A DNA stretch of 64,000 nucleotides from Ulvibacterium sp. (GCF_028285715.1 NZ_JANQOO010000010.1:186001-250000), one strand, 5' to 3'. Counted from the stretch's first letter, positions 36,301-44,255 are shown. The notes: generated from the sequence alone by a model not told the origin. Made by a program: numbers and translations.

Positions 36301-36611
36301 CCCACAAAAAAATTTTTGTCATTGATGGGCAAAGCATAGGTCCATTGAGCGGATTTATATCTAATATCCTTATAAAGCACTCCCCCTGTGGCAATAGCAA
36401 TAATGATAATCATCAACATGCCCATAGCCGCATAATTGCGGTACAAGATACTGGAGGCATTCATTAGCACACCCTCATTGGCAAAAAAATCAAAAGACCC
36501 TTTGGTGTACCATATCATCTGAAACGCCAGCATGACGAAGAAAATGAGGGTTACCCAACTGAACAAACGTTGCTTGAGTTCATTCTTTATTATGGAAAAT
36601 ACGGTCTTCAT
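33348..36611 (-). CDS. ABC-2 type permease fused to an M1 aminopeptidase-like domain (degenerate active site)
   Basis: A 1087-residue membrane protein. Residues 1-~600 hold two clusters of about six TM segments each, as in ABC-2 permeases. The last ~450 residues form a cytoplasmic or periplasmic M1-aminopeptidase-like domain. In the family the zinc motif reads H-E-x-x-H...E. Here it reads I-H938-Q-T-I-G-S-G-L, and the later block A-D-V-Q-G-A-E-M-L-I-M-A-L-P-E, which in active homologues contributes the third ligand, has Met at that place. I judge the peptidase inactive. It is 1 bp downstream of the ATPase gene and forms one transporter with it. Confidence 0.88.
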   Translation of the reverse strand: MKTVFSIIKNELKQRLFSWVTLIFFVMLAFQMIWYTKGSFDFFANEGVLMNASSILYRNYAAMGMLMIIIIAIATGGVLYKDIRYKSAQWTYALPINDKNFFVGRFLAAFLYLVILSTGMIVGHLLVPYSGIGEASRFGPTPWGPLFHGWIMFTIPNLFFYVSIVFFSIVFTRKIATSYLAVFLVVIIFLIAQTSYETGGGDNLMAYILADSGGYVAAQHYTELLTPSQKNIEMFRLSGFVLYNRLFWFGLALLFTIASYIRFSFKYFIQAGVDKSKKIKEDKKGAFTAASIKLPKVVKQYRVRNFVTKLWSLSKLEFMNIVRPTSFKIILGIILLMVFMQNVTWNAAYYIGNEHPISSNMTYFRLQWGVFVTMLIMIWAGELFFKDKTVNIWQITDSLPVPVWVTQLSRLAAVIGLSFILSLSFILVSLFTQVLLGGASYIDLGRFVEDLLLYRWAFLNFVLWASLVFFVGALTSHRILTHLLCVGFFIFLIVSFDMGIIEDLRVGYGFTPGVEDYSETSGYGIFHQSANWFFLYWLALAVTLVMAGVWLWKRGSDKKWKNRLSLRNMQLGLGSKVVMVAFFGVFLLLMSFITKNVYDNGNFTPEAVEERLDAEYEKTYKYLETKPQPKYEMLDAKLDLFPSERRAEFSADIILNNEKGADSLFLNSKDFTQLTSVMLNGQELTIAKEDAEQNLTAYLIPKAIQKDSSLQLSLEGTKQYIGFVQSDFQADLTNKGSFGSIQEFLPVIGYDSDKELLENRKRKEQGLRRLDSRMADIDDSFALGQNVFATDANWVTGKLTVSTEEGQIPFTAGVLQKMETKDGRNIATYTVTTPQVFNWHVGSSDYAIANGKADKVAYSILYKPTHTFNIVLYQEAIKKGVAFMGTKFGANTVDNYLQLVEIHRWQDDRYTFANTIALSEKEGWVANTEGLQEKAYIHQTIGSGLASLWLQKKLSVADVQGAEMLIMALPEAIGLQFVKESLGDEASQLLVQKKKDKYGKDKNNEPNIEPPLLYADGADYLEVNKGAWAMFSLMETIGIKKFNSILAQWGKENQSEPKRFIDFYLKLLEEVPSAKKESIKSLFEAVD

Positions 36612-36612
36612 C

Positions 36613-37482
36613 TTAACTCTCGCTTAAAATTTTAAAATAGGCATCTTCCAACGAGGGCGCTTTGGCATCAAATTCTTCGGAGGGCATATCATCTGCCAAA
36701 ACGGTAATCATCAGTTTTCCGGCAAAGAAACGTTGTGATATCACCTCGTACTTTTCTTGATATTCGACTAGTTCTTCCTTTCTGATGGGAACTTCATATA
36801 GTTTGTTTCGCAGGGCCTCTTCAACTTCATCCGGTTTGCCGGTAAGTACCACCTCTCCATTGCCAATAATGGCCATATCCGTACAAAGGGTACTAACATC
36901 TTCCACGATATGTGTGGAAAGAATCACCACGGAATCCTCGCCCAACTCTGAAAGCAGATTGTAAAAACGATTTCGTTCCATGGGATCCAAACCAGCTGTA
37001 GGCTCGTCCACAATGATAAGCTGAGGATTCCCCAATAGGGCCTGGGCAATACCAAATCGCTGTTTCATACCCCCCGAGTAGCCATCAAGTTTTTTGTTCC
37101 TAACGTCGTAGAGATTTACTTTTTGAAGTAATGCCTCTACTGTTTCCTTGCGTTCCCCTTTATTTGCAATGCCCTTCATATCAGCAATGTGCAAGAGCAA
37201 TTCCTCTGCCGTAACGTTAGGATAAACACCGAACTCTTGCGGGAGATATCCCAAGGTCCTTCTAAGTTCTTCAGGTTTCTTTAGAACATCTATACCATTA
37301 AAATTTATGCTTCCCTCATCTGGATCTTGCAAGGTGGCAATGGTTCTCATAAGTGTTGATTTTCCAGCGCCATTTTGTCCCAAGAGGCCAAACATGCCCC
37401 TTTCTATGGTAAGGGATACATTTTTTAGTGCCTGTACTCCATTGGAGTACGTTTTTGAAAGGTTTTGAATTTCGAGTTTCAT
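36613..37482 (-). CDS. ABC transporter ATP-binding protein
   Basis: 289 residues from ATG 37482; a longer frame opening upstream gives an unlikely N-terminus. It has Walker A G-Q-N-G-A-G-K-S at residues 35-42, the signature Y-S-G-G-M-K-Q-R, Walker B L-I-I-V-D-E-P, the D-loop T-A-G-L-D-P, and the H-switch L-S-T-H. It is typical of ABC-2 exporter ATPases. It is encoded directly upstream of the permease-M1 fusion with a 1-bp gap, so the two are co-translated. Substrate unknown; similar ATPase/permease-M1 pairs in Bacteroidota are annotated as peptide or multidrug exporters without proof. Confidence 0.93.
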   Translation of the reverse strand: MKLEIQNLSKTYSNGVQALKNVSLTIERGMFGLLGQNGAGKSTLMRTIATLQDPDEGSINFNGIDVLKKPEELRRTLGYLPQEFGVYPNVTAEELLLHIADMKGIANKGERKETVEALLQKVNLYDVRNKKLDGYSGGMKQRFGIAQALLGNPQLIIVDEPTAGLDPMERNRFYNLLSELGEDSVVILSTHIVEDVSTLCTDMAIIGNGEVVLTGKPDEVEEALRNKLYEVPIRKEELVEYQEKYEVISQRFFAGKLMITVLADDMPSEEFDAKAPSLEDAYFKILSES

Positions 37483-37498
37483 AGTAATTCTTTTATGG

Positions 37499-37663
37499 TT
37501 ATGGTACTGTATACCGAGGTTTGAAAAAGTAGAAGACCGTAGTAGCAAAATTTAGACCCTGACATGATGCATTGCGCTGTTTTTCAAAAACACTTCTAAT
37601 GAATCGCAACGATACGGCAGAGACAATAAATGATATTGAAAACAATAGTTCCGTTATATCCAT
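37499..37663 (-). CDS. Possible small membrane peptide (54 residues)
   Basis: An open frame starting at ATG 37663, overlapping the end of the DoxX gene by 10 bp and ending 16 bp before the ABC ATPase gene. The N-terminal ~20 residues (T-E-L-L-F-S-I-S-F-I-V-S-A-V-S-L) are hydrophobic enough for one membrane segment; the rest is basic. No family was recognised. Because the gap would otherwise be empty, it may be real, but it could equally be a chance frame. Confidence 0.3.
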   Translation of the reverse strand: MDITELLFSISFIVSAVSLRFIRSVFEKQRNASCQGLNFATTVFYFFKPRYTVP

Positions 37664-38070
37664 GAGTTTTGTTTTTTGAAAAGGGTAGGCTGCCAATCTT
37701 TATATCTATTAAGAAGCAAGATGAGATTCAGCGCAAGCATAACACCATCAAAAATGATAAAAGGAGGGTATTTTGAAAAAAACACATGGGTCATAAGCAG
37801 ACAAAGTATCAATGGCACTAGCATGATACAGCCAAGCAAATAGGTGCGTTTGAATACCAACAAAAGGCCGCAAACCAATTGAAAGAAACCTACAAAATAT
37901 AAGTAACCAGCGTTTTGAAGTAAGTCATAAAAGACAAAAAAAGAAGGGTCGGCTTCCGCAGCATCTGCTTTGAAAACCGAGGGGTCATATGGCAAAAATA
38001 GTTTTTCCATCCCCGCATAAATGAACAGTATCGCCAAAAGAAACCTTATGATATAGGTGGCAATTTTCAT
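37654..38070 (-). CDS. DoxX/MauE-like small membrane protein
   Basis: A 138-residue protein with four hydrophobic segments (~5-22, ~48-70, ~75-92, ~103-120). The start F-L-L-A-I-L-F-I-Y-A-G-M-E-K-L matches the DoxX family signature, where the Gly and Lys of A-G-x-x-K-L are conserved. DoxX-like proteins take part in redox or thiosulfate-quinone chemistry in some bacteria, while in Bacteroidota most are uncharacterised. It begins 4 bp past the stop of the TonB receptor gene on the same strand, so the two are likely co-transcribed. Confidence 0.82.
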   Translation of the reverse strand: MKIATYIIRFLLAILFIYAGMEKLFLPYDPSVFKADAAEADPSFFVFYDLLQNAGYLYFVGFFQLVCGLLLVFKRTYLLGCIMLVPLILCLLMTHVFFSKYPPFIIFDGVMLALNLILLLNRYKDWQPTLFKKQNSWI

Positions 38071-38074
38071 TGAT

Positions 38075-40477
38075 CTAAAATTTGGCAGTTACCGTAGCTC
38101 CATAGGTCTGTGGAAGGCCATACGAAGCAAATATGCCCGAACCGCTCACCGAATAACCGTAGCTCAAGTATGTTTCATCGGTGAGGTTTTTGGCCCATAA
38201 GGCAAATTCAAGATTTTTTGACCCTACTACGAGTCGACCGTTTAATAAACCATAGGCACCTTGACTTGCCGTATTCTCGGGGTCGAAAAAGATTTCGGAC
38301 TGAAATTGATAATCCAAAACAACGGAACCTTTCCACTTTTTGCTCAAATTAGTGGTATAATTGGCCCCCAAGCTTCCACTCCATTCAGGGGAAACTACTT
38401 GCATATTTCCTTCATTGTTAATTTCAGTGCCCGTAAAACCAATATAGGTGTAATCCGTAAACTCCGTCTTTAAATACCCTAAGTTTCCTATTAGACTAAG
38501 ACCTTTGGTTACTATGAATTCCGTTTCCAATTCCACGCCATAGCTTCGGGAATTTCCAATGTTCTCCCTCCCAATACTAAAGGTAGACAGGTCCAATACG
38601 TTAAAAAGTTGCTGATCCGTGTAATTGATATAGAACAGTGTAACATTAAGTTTTACCTTGTTGTTCCATAAGGTGTTCTTAGTGCCTAGCTCATAATTCC
38701 AACTAAATTCAGGGTCAAAGGTCGCTTGATTTTCGTCGAGCACAAACTCGTTCACTCCCCCTGGTCGGTATCCCCTGGTGACATTGGCGAATATGAGTGA
38801 ATTCCCACTCACCTGGTAACCTAAGCTAAATTTGGGGGATATTGCACTAAACTCCGTTTCTTTATCAAATTGCGCCGGTACTGCCCCTAAAGGTGGAAAC
38901 ACAAATTCTTGTCCATCTTTTTCAAAGCTATTATCAACCTCTAAGCTGCTATCTTCAATTTCATACCGTAAACCTGCTGTTAAGGTAATTTCATCGGTGA
39001 GTTGATACGAGGCCTGTCCAAAAATGGATAGGCCCTTTTGTCTTATTTCGTTATCCGCCAGCTGATCGTACGGATATTGTGCCGCCACCTCTGGGGGTAA
39101 CATGGGGTTGAATGCATTGTCCACCCCATTACTGGTTCTTCTATCACTTTGATTTGAAACCGAATAGAGGTACAGACCTCCAATCCAATCCAGTTTACTT
39201 TTTGTATTGGAACTCACCCTAATTTCCTGACTGACGGTAGATAACTCGGTATCATCAGAAACAACTGCTTGGATATCTGCCGGAGAAAAATCAAAATCGT
39301 CTCCACTTCGCTCAATATTGGTATATTGATACGCAGTAATGGCCTCAACTCTTATCCTATCGTTTGTAAATCTAAGGTTGAACGCGTTGTTCGAAATATT
39401 TGTAGTATAGATACCATTGGTATTTTGGGCCACTTGAAAAGGGTTGTTGTTTACCGTTTCATCAATGACTTCTGCAGTTGCCCCGAATCCACCGATAAAC
39501 GCATAGGCATTTACCTCCCTTCTTTCATAACCCGAATTGAGTCTAAAAAGCCAATTGTCATTTGCGACATAGGTTAAATTCAGATTTCCATTATAGGCTT
39601 CTCTCCCCAGTAGCTCTGTGTTATTCAAAAATGTATTTTCAATATAACCGTCCCTAGCAGTAAGCCCTCCATTGATTTTAGCGAATAGTTTGTCCTTTAC
39701 AATGGGCGTACTGATTCCTGCTTGTACCTCATATTGGTTTAGGTTTCCATAACCCGTGGTAACATAGCCCTTGGTGTCGTTCGTAGGTTTTTTACTGATA
39801 ATATTTATGACCCCGCCAATGGAGTTTCTGCCAAATAGTGTTCCTTGTGGCCCTTTTAAAATTTCAATACGTTCTATATCCCCAAAATAGGAGGGAAAGG
39901 AAGAAACATTGAATAACGGCACATCGTCCACATAGACACCTACTACTGGAGTTTCATCGATAGTAGTAATACCCCTTGTGGAAACAAGGGGGAAAGAACC
40001 ACCCCCGTCATCATACGTTCTAAAGTTGGATGTAATGCGTCCAAGTTCGTTGATATTGCTAATTTGCAGGTCGGCTACTTCTTGTGCATTTGCCACAGAT
40101 ACAGAGGCAGCGGTCTTTTGAATATTTTGCAACCTTCGATTAACGGCCGTCACCACCACCTCATTAAGTTGATCAGAAGTATTGGCTAAAGTCAAATCCA
40201 GAGTAGTGTTCGCGCTTAATTCTATTTCCTTGGTTACACTTTGGAAACCTAAATAGCTTACTTGCACAAAATAAGTCTGAGGTTGAAGTCCATTAATGGA
40301 AAAAGTGCCATCCGCATTGGAGAAGGTTCCCTTGGTGGTTTCCAAAATAAAAATATTGGCTCCAACTATGGGATTTCCTTCGCTATCTTTGACTGTTCCG
40401 GTAATTGAATTTTCCTGAGCTGTTGACAACAAGGAAGCCAATAAAGCAACCAAGAAGGTTAAATTTTTGAAATTCAT
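38075..40477 (-). CDS. TonB-dependent outer membrane receptor with CarboxypepD_reg-like domain
   Basis: An 800-residue outer membrane receptor. Signal peptide ~1-20; a carboxypeptidase-regulatory-like domain at ~22-105 (S-I-T-G-T-V-K-D-S-E-G-N-P-I-V-G-A-N); a TonB-box-like stretch L-N-E-V-V-V-T-A at ~108-115; a plug (~120-235) with I-E-R-I-E-I-L-K-G-P-Q-G-T-L-F-G-R-N-S-I-G-G-V-I-N-I; a 22-strand-type barrel after that, ending T-V-T-A-K-F. There is no SusD partner, so it is more likely for siderophores, vitamins or metal complexes than glycans. It is divergent from a PchR-like AraC gene and near a Fur-family gene, which favours iron or metal supply. Confidence 0.93.
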   Translation of the reverse strand: MNFKNLTFLVALLASLLSTAQENSITGTVKDSEGNPIVGANIFILETTKGTFSNADGTFSINGLQPQTYFVQVSYLGFQSVTKEIELSANTTLDLTLANTSDQLNEVVVTAVNRRLQNIQKTAASVSVANAQEVADLQISNINELGRITSNFRTYDDGGGSFPLVSTRGITTIDETPVVGVYVDDVPLFNVSSFPSYFGDIERIEILKGPQGTLFGRNSIGGVINIISKKPTNDTKGYVTTGYGNLNQYEVQAGISTPIVKDKLFAKINGGLTARDGYIENTFLNNTELLGREAYNGNLNLTYVANDNWLFRLNSGYERREVNAYAFIGGFGATAEVIDETVNNNPFQVAQNTNGIYTTNISNNAFNLRFTNDRIRVEAITAYQYTNIERSGDDFDFSPADIQAVVSDDTELSTVSQEIRVSSNTKSKLDWIGGLYLYSVSNQSDRRTSNGVDNAFNPMLPPEVAAQYPYDQLADNEIRQKGLSIFGQASYQLTDEITLTAGLRYEIEDSSLEVDNSFEKDGQEFVFPPLGAVPAQFDKETEFSAISPKFSLGYQVSGNSLIFANVTRGYRPGGVNEFVLDENQATFDPEFSWNYELGTKNTLWNNKVKLNVTLFYINYTDQQLFNVLDLSTFSIGRENIGNSRSYGVELETEFIVTKGLSLIGNLGYLKTEFTDYTYIGFTGTEINNEGNMQVVSPEWSGSLGANYTTNLSKKWKGSVVLDYQFQSEIFFDPENTASQGAYGLLNGRLVVGSKNLEFALWAKNLTDETYLSYGYSVSGSGIFASYGLPQTYGATVTAKF

Positions 40478-40577
40478 TGGTAGTTTGTTGATATTTATAG
40501 CTAAAATTCGTTATTTAGATTTGTTATAAATAATTATGTTTATTGGGTAAAAGTAGCTTGCATCCAGTAAAGATTAG

Positions 40578-40614
40578 CTACGCAAAACGGAATAAAACCT
40601 ACGCAAAAAGGAAT
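40578..40614 (+). promoter_or_regulatory. Direct-repeat operator for the AraC regulator
   Basis: CTACGCAAAACGGAAT (40578-40593) and CTACGCAAAAAGGAAT (40599-40614) match at 15 of 16 positions. The spacing is 21 bp, two helical turns, as expected for an AraC-type protein binding one face of the DNA. The second copy ends 4 bp before the araC-like start codon, in the divergent promoter region shared with the TonB receptor. Confidence 0.7.
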
Positions 40615-40618
40615 TACG

Positions 40619-41599
40619 ATGAGTACAAAACTCTACTTGAATAACCTCGAGGAAATTATCTATGAATCCGGTAGTGTACAGCATCATTTTGACAATGCCG
40701 GAACAGGTGAATTTAAGTTCTCATTCGATTATAAAAAATTCAATGGCTGGTATAAGGAAATTGTTCTAGACAATTTTAGAATTAGTTATGGTAGTGGTTC
40801 TTTTTTGGAAAAGACCACTATTTTTTTCGAGTTTGACGAGGAAACGGTCGAAATGCATTTTGCAATAAAAGGAAACTCCACAACTTCTATGGAGAGTTTT
40901 GATGGAGATTTCTCCATTGGTCCCAATTCGCACAATATATTTTACGGCCATGATTTTCGAGGTGCCCTGGAATGGAAATCAAAGGAAATGTTTTTTTTGG
41001 AGGTAAATCTTAAGCCTAGCTTTTTTGAGCAATATCTTCCGTCATCCGGACAATTTGATATGTTCAAAAAGTTAATTCAAAATAGGGTGCCGGGAATAAT
41101 CAGTCCGCATAATCATCCAATAACCTCAGAGATGTTCATTATCATAAATGACCTTATCAATTGTACGTTGAGAGATGAATTTCGAAAATTGTTCCTAGAA
41201 GCCAAGGTGATGGAATTGCTGCTTTTGCAGTTGAATCAAATGCAGCAATGCGAACTCTGTTTTGCCCATGCGGATGCTTCCAAAAAAATAATTGAAAAGA
41301 TGTATTTAGCTCGAGATATTATTCTAGGAAAGTTAAATAATCCGTTGAGCCTTTCGGAATTGGCCAAAATGATCAGCACTAATGAATGTACACTAAAAAA
41401 GGAATTTAAAAATGTTTTTGGAACTACCGTTTTTGGATATATCCGCAATACCAAAATGGAGAGGGCAAAAAATATGTTACTCTATGAGAACCTATCTGTC
41501 AATGAAATTTCTGAGATGGTAGGTTATAAAAATCCACAGCATTTTACTACCGCATTTAAAAAGCAGTTTGGGGTATCCCCAAGTAAAATCGTCTGTTGA
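40619..41599 (+). CDS. AraC-family regulator (PchR-like)
   Basis: A 326-residue protein. The N-terminal ~200 residues form a ligand-binding domain like that of siderophore-sensing PchR proteins. The C-terminal AraC domain has first HTH L-S-L-S-E-L-A-K-M-I-S-T-N-E-C-T-L-K-K-E-F-K and second HTH L-S-V-N-E-I-S-E-M-V-G-Y-K-N-P-Q-H-F-T-T-A-F-K-K. The length and layout match PchR-type activators. It is divergent from the TonB receptor, with a two-copy direct repeat immediately before its start, so it probably regulates itself and the receptor. A Fur-family gene follows 34 bp downstream on the same strand. Confidence 0.87.
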   Translation: MSTKLYLNNLEEIIYESGSVQHHFDNAGTGEFKFSFDYKKFNGWYKEIVLDNFRISYGSGSFLEKTTIFFEFDEETVEMHFAIKGNSTTSMESFDGDFSIGPNSHNIFYGHDFRGALEWKSKEMFFLEVNLKPSFFEQYLPSSGQFDMFKKLIQNRVPGIISPHNHPITSEMFIIINDLINCTLRDEFRKLFLEAKVMELLLLQLNQMQQCELCFAHADASKKIIEKMYLARDIILGKLNNPLSLSELAKMISTNECTLKKEFKNVFGTTVFGYIRNTKMERAKNMLLYENLSVNEISEMVGYKNPQHFTTAFKKQFGVSPSKIVC

Positions 41600-41633
41600 C
41601 CATTCTTTACAAAATTTTTAATACAACTAAATT

Positions 41634-42068
41634 ATGGCCTGCGTAAGTAGTTTTAACATCATTAAAGGAGTGTTCACAGCCTTTCTCGAAGAAAATGGAC
41701 ATCGAAAAACACCAGAGCGATATACAATTTTGGAAGAGATTTACAACAGTGATGAACATTTGAACATTGATAGCCTATATATACTAATGAAAAACAAAAA
41801 CTATAGGGTTAGTCGGGCTACGCTTTATAACACCATGGAGCTTTTAATTGAATGCAATTTGGTTAGAAAGCATCAGTTTGGAGATAATGTTGCCAAATAT
41901 GAAAAGTCCTTTTTCAGCAGCAAACATGATCACGTTATTTTAACCGATACCGGGGAAGTAGTGGAATTCTGTGATCCTCGTGTTGAGGAAATCAAGAAGA
42001 CTATTGAAGAGACATTTAACATCAAAGTGGATAGACATTCATTGTATTTTTATGGAGAGCGTAACTAG
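41634..42068 (+). CDS. Fur-family transcriptional regulator
   Basis: A 144-residue Fur-fold protein with an N-terminal winged helix ([30 protein letters not shown]) and a dimerisation domain with the metal-ligand block [19 protein letters not shown]. The two C-x-x-C structural zinc motifs of classic Fur are missing, which is common in flavobacterial members. It could sense iron, zinc or peroxide; the sequence does not decide. It probably forms an operon with the upstream AraC gene. The 185 bp downstream contain no gene or obvious terminator. Confidence 0.9.
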   Translation: MACVSSFNIIKGVFTAFLEENGHRKTPERYTILEEIYNSDEHLNIDSLYILMKNKNYRVSRATLYNTMELLIECNLVRKHQFGDNVAKYEKSFFSSKHDHVILTDTGEVVEFCDPRVEEIKKTIEETFNIKVDRHSLYFYGERN

Positions 42069-42253
42069 AGGTCAAAAGAGCATAGTTTATGAAGTGTAAT
42101 ACTTTATTTTGATTATAAATTAATTACAACTTTATAAAAAACCTTAACAACCTAAGGGTAGCCTCTCTAAGAATTACTGCGAAAGTAGAAATATGAACTT
42201 CGGTTCAAAAGCTTCGCTTTAACATACTTCGTGTTTTTTGCTTCACCACTTTG

Positions 42254-42325
42254 TAGCCCCGGCAAGAATCGAACTTGCATCTAAAGTTTAGGAAACTTCT
42301 ATTCTATCCATTGAACTACGGGGCC
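42254..42325 (-). tRNA. tRNA-Arg(CCT)
   Basis: The minus strand folds into a full cloverleaf of 72 nt: acceptor GGCCCCG/CGGGGCT (one G-U pair at the end), D arm GTTC/GAAT with an eight-base loop, anticodon stem GAAGT/ACTTT with loop TTCCTAA giving anticodon CCT, variable loop AGAT, T arm GCAAG/CTTGC with loop TTCGATT, then discriminator A. The CCA end is not encoded. Confidence 0.93.
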
Positions 42326-42344
42326 ATAATTTTGAAGTGCAAAC

Positions 42345-42632
42345 TTATGAATACTTTTCTATAAGCTTTCGACTAATTTCGGGATATTTTTTTAGGTCCA
42401 ATATGTACTTCCTACTCTTCATTTTTTTGATATGTTTCTCAATTTTATCCGCTAGCGAAGAAGTTTCAACTTCCAAGGTATAGAAATATTTCCATGGCAT
42501 CCGCAACCTAGTAATGCCTGTATTTAGTTCAACTGAGTTATGGAATTTCAATCTCTTTTTTAGATTGGATGTTCTTCCGATGTAATAACTATCATCTTTT
42601 AAAGATTGGATGACATAGACATAGTGCGCCAT
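42345..42632 (-). CDS. Single-domain GIY-YIG endonuclease
   Basis: A 95-residue protein that is essentially one GIY-YIG domain: Y-V-Y-V-I-Q-S at residues ~4-10, Y-Y-I-G-R-T-S-N-L with the catalytic Arg at ~20, K-K-R-L-K-F-H, and a helix with E-K-H-I-K-K-M-K-S-R-K-Y ending the domain. This is the small UvrC-N-like group, abundant in several copies in Flavobacteriia and often beside tRNA genes; function unproven. It sits between an intact tRNA-Arg and a broken copy of the same tRNA. Confidence 0.87.
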   Translation of the reverse strand: MAHYVYVIQSLKDDSYYIGRTSNLKKRLKFHNSVELNTGITRLRMPWKYFYTLEVETSSLADKIEKHIKKMKSRKYILDLKKYPEISRKLIEKYS

Positions 42633-42684
42633 GGTAAACTTGTACTATCAAAATTCCTCAAAGAACCTAAATCCCTAGTAGCCA

Positions 42685-42734
42685 AGGAAACTTCCCCCGA
42701 TAGTCATCGGGGCTATCCATTGAACTACGGGGCC
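42685..42734 (-). pseudogene. Decayed tRNA-Arg copy interrupted by a palindrome
   Basis: Read on the minus strand, the first 22 bases (42734-42713) equal the first 22 bases of the intact tRNA-Arg 0.4 kb away. Then an 18-nt palindrome replaces the four bases AATA of the D arm. After it, ten bases (GAAGTTTCCT, 42694-42685) again match the intact anticodon arm, and the homology ends. It cannot fold into a functional tRNA. Confidence 0.75.
42695..42712. repeat. 18-nt palindrome inside the tRNA remnant
   Basis: CCCCGAT-AGTC-ATCGGGG: a perfect 7-bp stem with a 4-nt loop. No T tract follows on either strand. It resembles short GC-rich palindromic repeats that are scattered in some flavobacterial genomes; no second copy was noticed in this window. 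Confidence 0.7.
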
Positions 42735-42895
42735 AATTTATCAAGAGTGCAAAAGTAAAATTTTTTTTGGGAGAGTTGAAAATCGGCAACAACTTATTTG
42801 ATGTGGATTTTGAGCCATTCCAACGGATAAAAGAATATTCCTATCATTTCTTTCCCGTACAAAATCATATCTTGTACTGTGGTAAAACCAGAGGT

Positions 42896-44239
42896 ATGAA
42901 AAACAAGACCAACCCAAGAAGAAACTTTATCAAAAAAAGTTCAATGGCCTTAGTGGCCGGTGGAATATTGCCCCATTTTAGTGCCAAGAGCTATGCCCGA
43001 ATTTTGGGAGCCAACGAAAGGATCCTTGCTTCGGTAATGGGTGTAAATAGTCGTGGTAATGCCCTTGCCCAAAATTTTGCAGGTCAGGATAATTGTGATG
43101 TAATCCATATTTGTGATGTGGATAAAAGGGCCGTCACAAAATGTGTCGATGCCCTTAAAGTGCGACAGACCGTTAGGGCAAAAGGTTTTGGAGATTTTCG
43201 AAAATCCTTGGAGGACAAAGATGTGGATGTGCTAGTCATTGCCGCTCCGGACCATTGGCATGCCCCAGCTTCGCTTTTGGCGATGCAGGCGGGCAAGCAT
43301 GTTTATGTTGAAAAGCCCTGTAGTCATAATCCCAATGAGGGTGAAATCCTCGTCCAAGCTGCAAAAAAATATGGAAAGGTCATTCAAATGGGTAACCAGC
43401 GTCGTTCATGGCCCAATGTTGTGGAAGGTATAAACGCCTTGAAAGCCGGCGCAGTTGGTCGCGTATATTTTGGTAAAGGCTGGTATTCCAACAACAGGCC
43501 CTCAATAGGAATAGGCAAGGAAACGGAGGTGCCCGATTGGTTGGATTGGGAGCTTTGGCAGGGCCCGGCACCAAGGAAGAATTTCAAGGACAACCTCATC
43601 CATTACAATTGGCACTGGCATTGGCATTGGGGTACTGGGGAAGCCCTGAACAATGGCACCCATATGATCGATCTACTGCGCTGGGGCATGGAGGTAGATT
43701 ATCCCTCAAAAGTGAGTTCCAATGGAGGGCGCTATCGCTATAAGGACGATTGGGAGACTCCGGACACCCAAATCATAAATCTGGATTTCGACAATGGTAT
43801 GACCATGTCCTGGGAAGGCCGAAGCTGTAATGGGAAAAATATAGAGGGAAGTTCCGTTGGGGTGATGTTCTACGGAGAAAATGGCAGCATGTTGATTCCC
43901 GGAGGTGATAGTTATACAATTTTCGACCTTCAGGGTAAAGTCGTAAAAGAGGTAAAGAACACCATGAAAATCGATGCGAGGAATAAAATGAATCCTGCAG
44001 AAAAATTGGATGCCTTTCATATTCAGAATATGTTCGAAGCTATAAAACGCGGGACGGCACTCAATTCGGATATCGATTCAGGCCATAAGAGCACCTTGCT
44101 CGTACAACTGGGGAACATTGCCCAACGCATTGGGCGATCATTGGAAATTGATGCCAAAAATGGCCATATCCTAAATGATGCGAATGCCGAGAAACTATGG
44201 GGCCGTTCTTATGAACCAGAATGGGAAATGAGGCTCTGA
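42896..44239 (+). CDS. Gfo/Idh/MocA-family oxidoreductase, Tat-exported
   Basis: 447 residues from ATG 42896 (AGAGG just upstream); the frame remains open 129 bp further up without sensible protein. Tat signal P-R-R-N-F-I-K-K-S-S then a hydrophobic A-L-V-A-G-G-I-L. A Rossmann NAD(P) domain follows, then the family motif V-E-K-P-C in the cofactor/catalytic region, and a C-terminal alpha/beta domain with an unusual W/H run (H-Y-N-W-H-W-H-W-H-W-G-T-G). Such exported dehydrogenases in Bacteroidota act on sugars, and some belong to glycosidases of the GH109 type, but I see no clear GH109 match. It is the first gene of a five-gene operon with a second Gfo/Idh/MocA, nagA-like, Nramp-like and nagB genes. 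Confidence 0.88.
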   Translation: MKNKTNPRRNFIKKSSMALVAGGILPHFSAKSYARILGANERILASVMGVNSRGNALAQNFAGQDNCDVIHICDVDKRAVTKCVDALKVRQTVRAKGFGDFRKSLEDKDVDVLVIAAPDHWHAPASLLAMQAGKHVYVEKPCSHNPNEGEILVQAAKKYGKVIQMGNQRRSWPNVVEGINALKAGAVGRVYFGKGWYSNNRPSIGIGKETEVPDWLDWELWQGPAPRKNFKDNLIHYNWHWHWHWGTGEALNNGTHMIDLLRWGMEVDYPSKVSSNGGRYRYKDDWETPDTQIINLDFDNGMTMSWEGRSCNGKNIEGSSVGVMFYGENGSMLIPGGDSYTIFDLQGKVVKEVKNTMKIDARNKMNPAEKLDAFHIQNMFEAIKRGTALNSDIDSGHKSTLLVQLGNIAQRIGRSLEIDAKNGHILNDANAEKLWGRSYEPEWEMRL

Positions 44240-44255
44240 GCCCTAAAAATAGGTC

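Noticed and set aside
42241-42740. Two functional tRNA-Arg genes
   Set aside because: Only the copy at 42254-42325 folds into a complete cloverleaf. The other loses its D arm to a palindrome and has no T arm or 3' acceptor strand.
42767-42895. N-terminal extension of the first Gfo/Idh/MocA gene from a TTG at 42767
   Set aside because: The extra 43 residues do not resemble protein of this family and would displace the Tat signal, which must be N-terminal. ATG 42896 with AGAGG upstream is better.
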